DNA of 63,001 bases, taken from an uncultured Clostridia bacterium. GTDB lineage: Bacteria > Bacillota > Clostridia > Oscillospirales > Acutalibacteraceae. How positions within the stretch are numbered: the first letter of the stretch is position 1; the number at the start of each line of letters is the position of its first letter. The translations under genes were made by a program, and so were the position numbers. Below, in pieces: positions 8,442-17,203 of the stretch. The DNA lies in assembly GCA_947630835.1 (NCBI GenBank), contig CANRIZ010000015.1, positions 1 through 63,001 of the forward strand, read 5' to 3'. The notes beneath the pieces were generated by a model. The model ran no database searches and was not told the origin of the DNA. It worked only from the letters and a program-made list of their open reading frames with translations.

Positions 8442-8844
8442 TATCAAGGGAACCCAAACCATCGACGGCGAAAGCTATACCACGGAAATTGACGTTGTGG
8501 GAACTATTGAGGAAACGGAAAAGGGCTTCGTGATAGAATATGCCGATTACGAATTTGACTCAAAGGGCAAAACGGTTGTTTCGTTCGGAAAAAACGGTAC
8601 GGTTTTTATGTCCAAATTCGGCGGGGAGTTCTCAACCGAAATGTATTTTGAAAAGGGAACGAGGCAAAACTGCGAATACGCCACCCCGTACGGTTTTATA
8701 ACGGTAGGAATATACACAAACGAAATAAACGTTGATTTAAGCGCTGTCGGCGGGCGGGCTTTGCTTAATTATAATCTTGATTTCAACACGGGTCACGCCG
8801 CGGAGAATTTGCTTGAAATGGTTGTCAGCGTAACGGACGGTTGA
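8416..8844 (+). CDS. DUF1934 family protein (YwiB-like beta-barrel)
   Basis: This 142-residue protein fits the DUF1934/YwiB family of small calycin-like beta-barrel proteins with no assigned reaction. It is rich in beta strands, ending with ALLNYNLDFN. The ATG at 8416 is preferred over an in-frame TTG at 8377 because GGAGAG lies 8 bp before it and the family begins close to this point. It overlaps the end of ddl by 26 bp and is 27 bp before argS. YwiB also precedes argS in Bacillus, which supports the call. Confidence 0.85.
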   Translation: MTKNNAIINIKGTQTIDGESYTTEIDVVGTIEETEKGFVIEYADYEFDSKGKTVVSFGKNGTVFMSKFGGEFSTEMYFEKGTRQNCEYATPYGFITVGIYTNEINVDLSAVGGRALLNYNLDFNTGHAAENLLEMVVSVTDG

Positions 8845-8871
8845 ACTATTTGAATAACGAGGAGAATTAAA

Positions 8872-10617
8872 ATGTCTTATTTGGTAAAAAAGGCGGAGAA
8901 CGATTTAAAAACCCTGATTTTAGAAGCCATAGGCAGGGCTGTTGCGGACGGGAAGCTCCCCGAAGAGCCTATGCCGGCTTTTATAATCGAAATACCCCAG
9001 GACAGACAAAACGGCGATTACTCTACCAACGCCGCTTTTACGGGCGCAAGGGCTTTTCATATGCCGCCGAGAAAAATTGCGGAGATAATTTCCGAATATA
9101 CGGACCTTACGGGCACTTATTTTTCAAGCTGTTCGGTTGCCGGCGCAGGCTTCATAAACTTTACCCTTTCGCAAAGCTTTTATGCGGATATACTGCTTGA
9201 CATAAACAAGTCCGGCTCCGACTACGGCAAAAGCGATTACGGCAAGGGCAAGAGATACAACGTCGAATTTGTTTCGGCAAACCCGACCGGCCCTATGCAT
9301 ATGGGCAACGCAAGGGGCGGAGCTTTGGGCGACTGCCTTGCAAGCGTGCTGTCAATGGCGGGCTATGAGGTCGAAAGGGAATTTTATGTAAACGACGCGG
9401 GTAATCAAATTGAAAAATTCGGACTCTCTCTCGATATACGCTACCGTCAGCTCATACTCGGCGAAAACGCGGCGCAGCTTCCCGAGGACAGCTACCACGG
9501 CGACGATATAATCGAAAGAGCCAAGCAATTCAGGGAAAAATACGGCGACGCATATCTTGAAAAGCCCGAGGAGGAGCGCAGAAAGGCGCTCGTCGATTTT
9601 GCGCTGCCTCTGAATATAGAAAAGATGCGGGAAAATATGAAAAAATACCGCATTAACTACAACACCTGGTTCAGGGAAAGCTCGCTTTATGAAAGCGGGG
9701 CGGTTAAGGACTGCATCGATTACCTTACCGAAAAGGGCTTAACCTACGAAAAGGACGGCGCTTTGTGGTACAAGAACATCGAGGTTCAGACTCAAATGCT
9801 TACCGAGCAGGGAAAAACCCAAGAGGAAATAGACAGACTCGAATTAAAGGACGACGTGCTTATAAGGCAAAACGGCAACCCGACCTATTTTGCGGCGGAT
9901 ATTGCATATCACCGCAATAAGCTCGTCACAAGAGGCTTTGATAAGGCTATCGACGTTTTGGGCGCGGATCATCACGGCCATGTCGCCAGAATGAAGGGCG
10001 TTTTGCGCGCGCTTGATTTGGACGAATCAAGACTCGACGTTGTTTTAATGCAGCTTGTAAACCTTACCAAAAACGGCGAGGTTGTGAGAATGTCAAAGAG
10101 GACGGGAAAAGCCATTACGCTTACGGATTTGCTTGATGAAATTCCCGTTGACGCGGTCAGATTTTTATTTAATATACGGGAACCCGGTTCGACCATGGAT
10201 TTCGACCTCGACCTTGCCGTTGAGCAGTCGTCGCAAAATCCCGTTTACTACTGCCAATACGCAAACGCAAGAATTTGCAGTATTTTAAGGAAGCTTGAGG
10301 AGGACTCCGTCGTGATAAGGGACTGTACGAAAGACGAGCTTGAAGCGCTTTCACAGCCCGAGGAAAAGGAGCTTATCAGGCATCTTGCGGCTCTGACGGA
10401 CGAAATAGTGCTTGCCGCAAGGAATTACGACCCGGCAAGGATAACCAAATACGCCGTTACGCTTGCAACGCTTTTCCATAAATATTACAACGCCTGCAAA
10501 ATCAACGTCGAGGACGAAGCTTTAAAGCAAGCGAGGGTTTACCTGTGCAAATGCGTAAGAAGCGTTATGGTAAACCTGCTTACCGCTTTTAACATAAGCA
10601 CGCCCGAAAGAATGTAA
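8872..10617 (+). CDS. argS: Arginyl-tRNA synthetase
   Basis: ArgS charges tRNA-Arg. The 581-residue protein shows the N-terminal additional domain typical of ArgS (PQDRQNGDYSTNAAF). The class I HIGH motif is HMGN at residues 143-146 within SANPTGPMHMGNARGG, and the KMSKS-equivalent is MSKRTGK at about 407-413. The C-terminal DALR anticodon-binding domain ends the protein (CKCVRSVMVNLLTAFNI). ATG has a GAGGAG ribosome site. No T-box leader fits in the 27 bp gap upstream. It ends the ddl operon at a terminator. Confidence 0.96.
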   Translation: MSYLVKKAENDLKTLILEAIGRAVADGKLPEEPMPAFIIEIPQDRQNGDYSTNAAFTGARAFHMPPRKIAEIISEYTDLTGTYFSSCSVAGAGFINFTLSQSFYADILLDINKSGSDYGKSDYGKGKRYNVEFVSANPTGPMHMGNARGGALGDCLASVLSMAGYEVEREFYVNDAGNQIEKFGLSLDIRYRQLILGENAAQLPEDSYHGDDIIERAKQFREKYGDAYLEKPEEERRKALVDFALPLNIEKMRENMKKYRINYNTWFRESSLYESGAVKDCIDYLTEKGLTYEKDGALWYKNIEVQTQMLTEQGKTQEEIDRLELKDDVLIRQNGNPTYFAADIAYHRNKLVTRGFDKAIDVLGADHHGHVARMKGVLRALDLDESRLDVVLMQLVNLTKNGEVVRMSKRTGKAITLTDLLDEIPVDAVRFLFNIREPGSTMDFDLDLAVEQSSQNPVYYCQYANARICSILRKLEEDSVVIRDCTKDELEALSQPEEKELIRHLAALTDEIVLAARNYDPARITKYAVTLATLFHKYYNACKINVEDEALKQARVYLCKCVRSVMVNLLTAFNISTPERM

Positions 10618-10644
10618 TATCCCCTCTTAAAATTTTTATAAAAA

Positions 10645-10684
10645 ATTTAACGCTATGCCGCAAGAATCGGTATAGCGTTAATTT
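10645..10684. terminator. Bidirectional terminator between argS and nadE
   Basis: TTAACGCTATGCCG (10647-10660) pairs with CGGTATAGCGTTAA (10668-10681) with one G-T pair and a 7-nt loop. A/T-rich tracts flank both sides, which fits two convergent genes. Confidence 0.75.
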
Positions 10685-10708
10685 GTATATTTTATTGCCG
10701 ACCGGGGA

Positions 10709-11443
10709 TTACAAATATTTCTCGTCGGGTTCAAACACGGGCATATATTTCAGCTTAAACAAATTTGCCTTATGCTTTTTGTCGATAAGCTCTTTATGCT
10801 CCTCGTTATCTATCTCGCCGGTGCGGATATATCTGTCAAGCTCCGAGTAAGTGAAGCCGAGATTTTCCTCGTCGGTTTTTCCGCAAAGGCCGTCAATCGG
10901 CACTTTATCAACAAGCTCGTCGGGAAGCTTTAAGAGCCTGCCTATCTGCTTAACCTCGGCTACCGTGAGATTGGCGCAGGGGCTGAAATCCCCGGCGGCG
11001 TCGCCGTAACGGGTGGAATAGCCTACCCAGTCCTCGGACATATTGCAGGTGTTGGCTACCCTGCCGTTATGACTTTGCGCCACGGCATACAGGGTCGTCA
11101 TTCTGATTCGTGCGGGGATATTCGTTAAAGACTGTCGGGAAAGCTCAAAGGGCATGCTTTTCTTTAAGCCCTCCACCGCGTCCTTAATATTTACGGTATA
11201 GCTTTTAATTCCGAGGTGCTTCACCAAAAGCCGTGCCATATCTATATCGTGCTGTACTCCGCAGGGCATAAGCACGCCGATAACCCTGTCCTTCCCGAGA
11301 GCCTCGGTAAGCAGAGCCGCAACAACGGAGCTGTCCTTGCCTCCGGAAATACCGACTATGGCGTTGCAGTCCTTTCCGTTTTCCTCAAAAAAATTTCTTA
11401 TCCACTCAACGCAGTCGTTTTTAACCTTTAATGCGTCAAACAT
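10709..11443 (-). CDS. nadE: NAD(+) synthase, short ammonia-type form
   Basis: NadE amidates nicotinic acid adenine dinucleotide to NAD with ATP. The protein (244 residues) has the PP-loop SGGKDS at residues 33-38, plus NIPARIRMTTLYAVAQ and NMSEDWVGYSTRYGDAAGDFSP, which are family signatures. It lacks the N-terminal glutaminase (nitrilase) domain, so it should use free ammonia or a partner. The ATG has a GGAGG site. It lies 3' of glmS in the same orientation but behind a terminator. The upstream NAD-pathway enzyme nadD is elsewhere in this window (41298). Confidence 0.94.
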   Translation of the reverse strand: MFDALKVKNDCVEWIRNFFEENGKDCNAIVGISGGKDSSVVAALLTEALGKDRVIGVLMPCGVQHDIDMARLLVKHLGIKSYTVNIKDAVEGLKKSMPFELSRQSLTNIPARIRMTTLYAVAQSHNGRVANTCNMSEDWVGYSTRYGDAAGDFSPCANLTVAEVKQIGRLLKLPDELVDKVPIDGLCGKTDEENLGFTYSELDRYIRTGEIDNEEHKELIDKKHKANLFKLKYMPVFEPDEKYL

Positions 11444-11502
11444 TTTATCGCCTCCAAAAAAAATACAGGTTTATAATACACCGAAAAATCACAAAATGCA
11501 AT

Positions 11503-11535
11503 AAAACCGCCCCGTTTTTTTCGGGAGCGGTTTTT
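11503..11535 (-). terminator. Intrinsic terminator of glmS
   Basis: On the minus strand AAAACCGCTCCCG and CGGGGCGGTTTT pair around an A-rich loop and are followed by a U-rich tail. It sits between the glmS stop and the nadE start. Confidence 0.75.
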
Positions 11536-11547
11536 ACATATTCCGAA

Positions 11548-13374
11548 TTATTCAACCGTAACGGATTTTGCGAGGTTTCTCGGTTTATCGACGTCGCAGC
11601 CCCTGCCGACCGCCATATAATAGGCAAAAATTTGAAGCGGTATAACGGTAAGCGAAGGCATAAGGAAATCGCTGACCTCGGGAACTCTTATAATATCGTC
11701 GGCAAATTCGTCCGCCGCCGTATGGTTTTCCCCGACAAGCGCGATAACCCTTGCGCCCCTTGCCTTAACCTCCTTGATGTTTCCGAAAGTTTTTTCGATT
11801 AAGGCGGGTTGGGTTGCAACCGCAAATACGGGCGTTCCCTCCTCGATAAGGGAAATTGTTCCGTGTTTTAATTCCCCGGCGGCATAGGCTTCGGAATGAA
11901 TATAGGATATTTCCTTGAGCTTCAAAGAGCCCTCAAGCGAAATAGCGTAGTCGAGCCCCCTGCCGATAAAGAATACGTTTTCGGAATTCACATATTTTTT
12001 GGCAAGCTCCTTTAAATAGGAATCCATTTTCAAAATTCCCTCTATTATCTCGGGAAGCCTTAGCATTTCCCTGCAATATTTTTTCTCGTCCTCCCTCGAA
12101 ATTAACCCCTTTGCCTTGGCAAATTTTATTGCAAGCAGATAAGCAACGTTTAACTGCGCCGAAAAAGCCTTCGTTGTCGCAACGGCAATTTCCGGACCCG
12201 CTAAAGTATAAATTACGTCGTCCGACTCCCTTGCTATGGTGCTTGCGACAACATTTACTACAGAAACAATCTTTGCGCCCTTGCTTTTTGCCTCCCGCAG
12301 AGCCGCAAGTGTATCCGCCGTTTCGCCGGACTGTGAAATTACTATGCAAATGTCGCCCGGTCTTACAATCGGATCCCTGTACCTGAACTCGCTTGCAAGG
12401 TCAACCTCGCAGGGGATTTTCGCCAACTGCTCGATAACGTATTTTGCCGCCGTTCCCACGTGCCAGGCGCTGCCGCACGCCACAATGTGAACCGTTCCTA
12501 TATTTTTTATTTCTTCGTCCGTTAAGCTCAACTCGTCTATAACAACGCTTTCGTCCTTAATTCTCGGCGAAAGGGTATCCCGCACGGTAGAGGGCTGCTG
12601 GGCAATTTCCTTTTTCATAAAGTGGTCGAAACCGCCCTTTTCAGCCGCTTCGACGTCCCAGGTAACGTGGTATATATCCTTACGGACTTCCTGCCTGTTT
12701 ATATTGTAAAGCTTAACGGAATCTTTTGTAAGCAGGGCTATTTGGTTATCGTCAAGCAAATAACAGTCCCTTGTATATTTAAGCACCGCAGGAATATCGG
12801 AAGCGAGGAAATTTTCGCCCTTTCCCAAACCGACTATCAACGGGCTGTCTTTCCTTGCGGCAATTATTTCTCCGGGTCTGTCGGCTATAAGCGCCGCAAC
12901 GGCATACGAGCCCCTTACGGTTTTCATCACGTTGGACATAGCCTCAAGGCAATCCCCGTTATAAAAGAAATCGAACAAATGGGCAAGCACCTCGGTATCG
13001 GTTTGCGATACAAATTCATATCCCTTTTGTTCGAGCATAATTTTAAGCTCGATATAGTTTTCTATAATGCCGTTATGAACGAGGGTAATTCTTCCGTTTC
13101 CGCCCTTATGCGGATGGGCGTTTACGTCGTCGGGCGCGCCGTGGGTTGCCCAGCGGGTATGCCCTATGCCTATATTCCCCTCGGGAGTTCCCTCGATAAC
13201 AAGCTTCTGTTCAAGGTCGGCAATTCTGCCCTTGGTTTTTTTGACCTGAACCCCGCCGTTTCCAAACACGGCGATGCCTGCCGAGTCATAACCTCTGTAC
13301 TCGAGCTTTTTAAGACCGTCAATCAATATCGGGGACGCACTGCTCTCCCCAATGTAACCAACAATTCCACACAT
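11548..13374 (-). CDS. glmS: Glutamine--fructose-6-phosphate aminotransferase
   Basis: GlmS makes glucosamine-6-phosphate from fructose-6-phosphate and glutamine, the first committed step to UDP-GlcNAc and the cell wall. The 608-residue protein begins MCGIVGYIG, with Cys2 as the glutaminase nucleophile, and shows HTRWATHG. Two SIS domains follow (ACGSAWHVG, ISQSGETADT). It ends KPRNLAKSVTVE, the conserved C-terminal loop. It is preceded by a glmS ribozyme that would shut off expression when product accumulates. Confidence 0.97.
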   Translation of the reverse strand: MCGIVGYIGESSASPILIDGLKKLEYRGYDSAGIAVFGNGGVQVKKTKGRIADLEQKLVIEGTPEGNIGIGHTRWATHGAPDDVNAHPHKGGNGRITLVHNGIIENYIELKIMLEQKGYEFVSQTDTEVLAHLFDFFYNGDCLEAMSNVMKTVRGSYAVAALIADRPGEIIAARKDSPLIVGLGKGENFLASDIPAVLKYTRDCYLLDDNQIALLTKDSVKLYNINRQEVRKDIYHVTWDVEAAEKGGFDHFMKKEIAQQPSTVRDTLSPRIKDESVVIDELSLTDEEIKNIGTVHIVACGSAWHVGTAAKYVIEQLAKIPCEVDLASEFRYRDPIVRPGDICIVISQSGETADTLAALREAKSKGAKIVSVVNVVASTIARESDDVIYTLAGPEIAVATTKAFSAQLNVAYLLAIKFAKAKGLISREDEKKYCREMLRLPEIIEGILKMDSYLKELAKKYVNSENVFFIGRGLDYAISLEGSLKLKEISYIHSEAYAAGELKHGTISLIEEGTPVFAVATQPALIEKTFGNIKEVKARGARVIALVGENHTAADEFADDIIRVPEVSDFLMPSLTVIPLQIFAYYMAVGRGCDVDKPRNLAKSVTVE

Positions 13375-13394
13375 ATTAAATTTTCCTCATAAAT

Positions 13395-13556
13395 AAAAAA
13401 TTTGCGCTTTGCGTTTGCCTTTGTTACGCCGTTGCCGGCGGTTTTAAGCAAACGCCCGTGTCCCCGCACATTCGGGACAAGAAGCATCCGCCGAAAATTC
13501 GATAAGCTTCTCCCTCGTCACCTGCCGAAAAACAGTGCAGACAGGTCAGGCGCTGA
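13395..13556 (-). ncRNA. glmS glucosamine-6-phosphate-activated ribozyme
   Basis: On the minus strand, 5' to glmS, the conserved core of the glmS self-cleaving riboswitch is present. The cleavage-site region CAGCGCCTGACC puts the cut between 13554 and 13553. Then come GGTGACGAGGGAGAAGC, TTATCGAATTTTCGGCGGAT and GCTTCTTG, which pairs back as P2.1/P2.2, and further paired elements ending at CAAAGCGC. By family knowledge, glucosamine-6-phosphate acts as cofactor for cleavage, and the 5'-OH product is degraded by RNase J. The 3' limit is approximate. Confidence 0.95.
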
Positions 13557-13624
13557 TTTTTAAGGAATCTTAAAACCTTTTGTAAATAAAAAATTTACCG
13601 AAACTGCACCCGTTTCATTTTTAT

Positions 13625-13653
13625 ATTTTACCATCTTGATTACCCTATGTCAA
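13625..13653 (-). promoter_or_regulatory. Promoter of the glmS leader
   Basis: On the minus strand a perfect TTGACA (13648-13653) and TAAAAT (13625-13630) are 17 bp apart. Start would be near 13618, about 65 nt before the ribozyme cleavage site. Between them an A/U-rich leader shows nothing else clear. Confidence 0.8.
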
Positions 13654-13716
13654 CCCGACGCGGTTTAAAGAATACATAAGGCGAAAACAGGCAATAATAA
13701 CCATGGTGGTGAAAAT

Positions 13717-14547
13717 ATGAAAAACACATCCGCAAAGCTTAACGCAAGAATTATCAACTCCGAATACGGCGCAAAAAGCGTAATTTTTACCTTTTTAATG
13801 CTGACTCTTAAATACGTTTTTCTTTTGTGCGCCGTTTTCTGCTCGATTACCGTTTACGCATTCGCCCGTTCCGATATTAACGAGGGCGTTGCCGCCGACA
13901 TTCTTTATTATCTGCTTTTTTCGCTCGGAATTGCATTTTCCCTTTGCTTTTATGTTCTAAGCTCTTATACGGTTAAAAGCGAATACTTTAAAACCTCCGT
14001 TTCCGATGTGAAATTTGAGTTTTTTAAGCCGTTGAGCTTTAATATTCAGTTAAAAATTATCTATCTTCATTTTTTAAGATTTTTCAAAAATATTTTTACC
14101 TTTGTTTTTTACCTTTTCCCGTCGGCGGCGGTCGCACTGATTACATTGTATTTTTTAAACGACGGCATAGACGGCTTTATATTCCTTTTGCTTGTAATTT
14201 TATTTGCGGCGTTACTTATTTCGGGGCTGTATTTTTCCTTTGTTTCGGCGCAGAGCCTTGCGTTTATAGACGAAGCCGTATTTTCTAACCCTTCTTTAAC
14301 CGTTTCCCAAACGCTCAAAGCCGCAAAAGAAAGCACGGCGGGCAGATGCTTTTCTCTTGCAAAATTCAAACTGAGCTTTGTCGTATGGTTTTTGCTTTGC
14401 GTTTTTTTGATACCCGCATTTTTTGTAATTCCCTATTATTTAAGATGCGTTTCATTATATGCAAAACAGGCTTTCGGAGTGAAAGCCCCGAAGCCTGTGA
14501 AAGAAAAGCCGATAATATTGTTAAAGCTTATAAAAGAAAGCGATTAA
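13717..14547 (+). CDS. Multi-pass membrane protein of unknown function
   Basis: The 276-residue protein has about five or six hydrophobic segments (roughly 24-50, 68-90, 130-153, 156-182, 226-252) and a basic C-terminal tail rich in Lys and Pro. No catalytic motif is seen. The layout resembles bacterial membrane families of the DUF975/glycerophosphoryl-type group, but I cannot assign it. The ATG has a GGTGGTG ribosome site. It converges with and overlaps by 4 bp the phosphatase gene on the other strand. Confidence 0.65.
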   Translation: MKNTSAKLNARIINSEYGAKSVIFTFLMLTLKYVFLLCAVFCSITVYAFARSDINEGVAADILYYLLFSLGIAFSLCFYVLSSYTVKSEYFKTSVSDVKFEFFKPLSFNIQLKIIYLHFLRFFKNIFTFVFYLFPSAAVALITLYFLNDGIDGFIFLLLVILFAALLISGLYFSFVSAQSLAFIDEAVFSNPSLTVSQTLKAAKESTAGRCFSLAKFKLSFVVWFLLCVFLIPAFFVIPYYLRCVSLYAKQAFGVKAPKPVKEKPIILLKLIKESD

Positions 14548-15290
14548 AAATTGCCTTCGCTGTTTTCATAATCCGTGTAATCGTTAATGTAGGGGGTTAT
14601 ATCGAAATCGTCCTTGTCGGGGTCATAATCAAAGGTATCCCACATTTCCCTTTCGGCGTCAATCTGCTGTTTAAGCGGAGGACATTCCGCAATGGCCTCG
14701 AGCCTGCGCCCCATTCTCCAAACGGAAGCGTCCACCCGCAGCGTATAGCCGCAGCCGTTCGGGGTAAGCCATTCGTGAGCCTGTGCCTCGGGAATAGCGA
14801 AGTTTTCCATAAGGGAGGTAATTATACCGCCGTGCGTGATTACAGCGGTGCTGTTTGTGCCGGATTTTATTATGCCCTCAACTATTTTAACAAAGCAGTC
14901 GCAAATCCTTTTGCCGAATTCGTTTTGGCTTTCGCCGAAGGGCACGGGGGTATCCGGTTCTTTGCCGGAAAGCCACAGCTTAAAGGTATCCAAGTCCTTC
15001 AGCTCCTCCGCCGTACAGCCCTCGAACTGACCGAAATCGTATTCCCTTAAATCCGCCATTATTACGGGCTCCTTGCCGGGATATATCAGCTTTGCGGTCT
15101 GAATACACCTTTTAAGCGGGCTTGAAATTACCACGTCCGCCTCCGGGTAGCCTTCGCCCTCGTTCATTAAATCCTTTACCTGTGCCAAGCCCTCCTTTGA
15201 AGCTTCAACGTCGGTTTGACCTATGTATTTGCCTTGGATATTTTCTGCCGTCAAAGCGTGGCGTATAAGATGAATTTTGTATGTTTTCAT
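14544..15290 (-). CDS. Histidine phosphatase family protein
   Basis: The protein (248 residues) has the phosphoglycerate-mutase-like signature LIRHALTAEN at its N terminus (catalytic His in RHA; the usual RHG has Ala in place of Gly). SSPLKRCIQTAKLI supplies the second Arg, and VITHGGIITSLM the second catalytic His. Such proteins remove phosphate from small metabolites, as in cobalamin-pathway CobC or YhfR-type enzymes; the substrate is not inferable here. An acidic C-terminal extension (DYDPDKDDFDITPYINDYTD) is beyond the core domain. Confidence 0.85.
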   Translation of the reverse strand: MKTYKIHLIRHALTAENIQGKYIGQTDVEASKEGLAQVKDLMNEGEGYPEADVVISSPLKRCIQTAKLIYPGKEPVIMADLREYDFGQFEGCTAEELKDLDTFKLWLSGKEPDTPVPFGESQNEFGKRICDCFVKIVEGIIKSGTNSTAVITHGGIITSLMENFAIPEAQAHEWLTPNGCGYTLRVDASVWRMGRRLEAIAECPPLKQQIDAEREMWDTFDYDPDKDDFDITPYINDYTDYENSEGNF

Positions 15291-15342
15291 AATTTGCCTC
15301 CCGAAGTTTTGTAATATTTATCAATATACAATCTGTAATTTT

Positions 15343-15373
15343 TATAATAAAATACTTATACATTCAGTATAAG
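15343..15373 (+). promoter_or_regulatory. Promoter -10 and inverted repeat, probable operator of the Xre gene
   Basis: A consensus TATAAT (15343-15348) is followed by a perfect inverted repeat, CTTATAC-ATTCA-GTATAAG (15355-15373), at the expected transcription start and just 11 bp before the regulator's ATG. That placement is typical of autorepression by Xre-type proteins. The -35 box is poor. Confidence 0.5.
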
Positions 15374-15384
15374 GATTTGATTTT

Positions 15385-16002
15385 ATGACCAATACTTTTG
15401 CAAAGCGTATGACCGAACTGCGCTCGCAACGGGGCGCAAGCCAAAAGGAGGCCGCGGAAGCCCTCGGCATATCCCAGGCGCTTTTGTCGCACTACGAAAA
15501 GGGGATAAGGGAATGCGGACTCGACTTTCTTTTAAAAGCGGCTTCCTACTATGACGTAAGCTGCGACTATTTACTCGGACGCGTTGACACAAGGCGGCGT
15601 TTTCACGAGGATTTTAAGGACGGCGATATAGAATTCGACTCGGAATTTCGTACAAGTACGATTTTCAGGGCTTCGACTATGCTCCACGACCGTCTTGCCG
15701 CTCTTGACAGAGTAAAGGGAACGCAGGCGAAAAATTATTTTGCGCTGTGCGTTTATCAGCTTGTTGTTCACGCCGTAAAATCGGGGTATATTCCGAAAAG
15801 CTGGATAAGCCTTCCGCCCGACTCCGCCGCCGTGCTATGTAAGGCAAAAACCGAAATGATAAAAAATTCGGTAATTGCCGAACAGGCGGTAAAGCCCCAC
15901 AAAAACGAGCCACGGCCGCTCTGCCTTAAAACGGTTATATCCTCGTCGGAAAAGCTGATTTTAAAAGAGGCGGAAGCGTTAATAGGCAATCGGAACGCTT
16001 AA
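15385..16002 (+). CDS. Xre-family helix-turn-helix regulator
   Basis: This 205-residue protein has an N-terminal HTH_3 domain (residues about 8-62: RMTELRSQRGASQKEAAEAL, then SQALLSHYEKGIREC and YYDVSCDYLLGR). The remaining 140 residues are a mostly helical region without a recognised ligand domain. The ATG has an AAGGA site. A perfect palindrome at its promoter suggests autoregulation. Its last 4 bases overlap the convergent rubrerythrin gene. Confidence 0.85.
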   Translation: MTNTFAKRMTELRSQRGASQKEAAEALGISQALLSHYEKGIRECGLDFLLKAASYYDVSCDYLLGRVDTRRRFHEDFKDGDIEFDSEFRTSTIFRASTMLHDRLAALDRVKGTQAKNYFALCVYQLVVHAVKSGYIPKSWISLPPDSAAVLCKAKTEMIKNSVIAEQAVKPHKNEPRPLCLKTVISSSEKLILKEAEALIGNRNA

Positions 16003-16535
16003 AAAGCGGGAAGCCGAACCTGAAAATACGCCTGCGGTTTTGAGCAGACGGGGCAGTTTGCGGGCGGCGTGCTTCCCTTATGAATATGGCCGCAGTTTCG
16101 GCAAATCCACAGGGTGTTCTCATCTGCTTTAAAGACCTCGTCTTTTTCTATAGTATCAAGGAGTATGCGGTATTTTTGCTCATGCTCCTTTTCTATTGCG
16201 CCGACGTTCTCAAACAAAAAGGCTATATCGTTAAAGCCCTCCTCCCTTGCGGTAAGGGCAAATTCGTTATACATCTCGCTCCACTCGTAATGCTCGCCCG
16301 CTATTGCGTCGCTGAGATTTTTCTTGGTGTCGGGCATACCGTCGTTGAGCTTTTTAAACCATATTTCCGCATGCTCTTTTTCGTTATGGGCAATTTCACG
16401 AATAAAATCGGCGTACTGCTCGTAACCGTCCTCCTTTGCCTTTGCGGAATAATAAATATACTTTATGCTCGCCTGGGTTTCGCCCGCAAACGCCGCAAGC
16501 AAATTCTTTTCCGTTTTACTTCCTTTTAATTCCAT
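15999..16535 (-). CDS. rbr: Rubrerythrin
   Basis: Rubrerythrins are diiron NADH-dependent peroxidases of anaerobes. The 178-residue protein carries the ferritin-like domain with ligand motifs AFAGETQAS, AHNEKEHAEIW, EHYEWSEMY and AIEKEHEQKY, then a C-terminal rubredoxin-like domain with two CXXC pairs (CRNCGHIH and CPVCSKPQAYF). The length is normal. It indicates a strict or oxygen-sensitive anaerobe. The ATG has an AAGGAG site. The 3' end overlaps the convergent Xre regulator by 4 bp. Confidence 0.95.
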   Translation of the reverse strand: MELKGSKTEKNLLAAFAGETQASIKYIYYSAKAKEDGYEQYADFIREIAHNEKEHAEIWFKKLNDGMPDTKKNLSDAIAGEHYEWSEMYNEFALTAREEGFNDIAFLFENVGAIEKEHEQKYRILLDTIEKDEVFKADENTLWICRNCGHIHKGSTPPANCPVCSKPQAYFQVRLPAF

Positions 16536-16603
16536 AGAGAAAGCTCCTTTACAATATAATTCGCTCTTAGCTTTCCCCGAATTTACAAAATTAACCGCTT
16601 TAG

Positions 16604-17200
16604 TTAAAATTCGTCTATATTGTTTTTTATATATTCCTTAATGCCGTCAAGCAATTCGTTTTGGGAATAAATTTCGGAAAATTTCCTGTCCGTTTCATCC
16701 CTAAGCCCGTAATCGAGGGAAACCTCCTCGTTATTTTCGTCAAACATCGAAAATTGCGTTTCGGTAAGGGGGTAAATTTTTTCCGCATTTACGGCTTTTA
16801 AGGCGGGAAGGAGTATATCGGTAAGCTCCGAGCCGTTGTTTTTGAAAAAGAACGAAAGCCCCTGCCGCACGTCCTCAATAAAGTAGTACAGGCAGTACAT
16901 ATATTTTTGGGCGTCGTTAAATTCGGAAAATTCCGCTTCCGCATTCTCCGCCTTTTCAATCCTCGCCTGCAAAACGGCGTTTATCCCGTCGAGCAATTCC
17001 CGATTGTCGGCGTTCTCCGCCTTTTGAACGGTTAAATCCTTGTATTTATCCTTCAAGGCCTTCATACGGTCAATTTCCGAAAGCAGTCTTTTTGTTTCCT
17101 CATTGTGCGAGGACAGCGCCCTGCCCGCAAAAAAGATAACAACCGCGGTTATAATTATAAGTGCCGCAAGTATCAGCCATAAAAATCGGTAATCCGCCAT
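16604..17200 (-). CDS. Membrane-anchored coiled-coil protein, unknown
   Basis: The function of this 198-residue protein is unknown. One N-terminal membrane helix (FLWLILAALIIITAVVIFFAG, residues about 5-26) is followed by a charged, heptad-like helical stretch (about 30-100, with ETKRLLSEIDRMKALKDKYK) and a C-terminal region ending in KEYIKNNIDEF. The start is 3 bp after the rsmI stop, so the two are probably cotranscribed. An envelope structural role is possible but not shown. Confidence 0.6.
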   Translation of the reverse strand: MADYRFLWLILAALIIITAVVIFFAGRALSSHNEETKRLLSEIDRMKALKDKYKDLTVQKAENADNRELLDGINAVLQARIEKAENAEAEFSEFNDAQKYMYCLYYFIEDVRQGLSFFFKNNGSELTDILLPALKAVNAEKIYPLTETQFSMFDENNEEVSLDYGLRDETDRKFSEIYSQNELLDGIKEYIKNNIDEF

Positions 17201-17203
17201 AAC

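Noticed and set aside
12622-13392. Long plus-strand open frame of about 256 codons
   Set aside because: It lies antisense within glmS, lacks a ribosome site and any recognisable domain, and follows from the codon use of glmS.
14346-15050. Long plus-strand open frame of about 234 codons
   Set aside because: It overlaps the end of the membrane-protein gene in another frame and is antisense to the histidine phosphatase, which has clear catalytic motifs.
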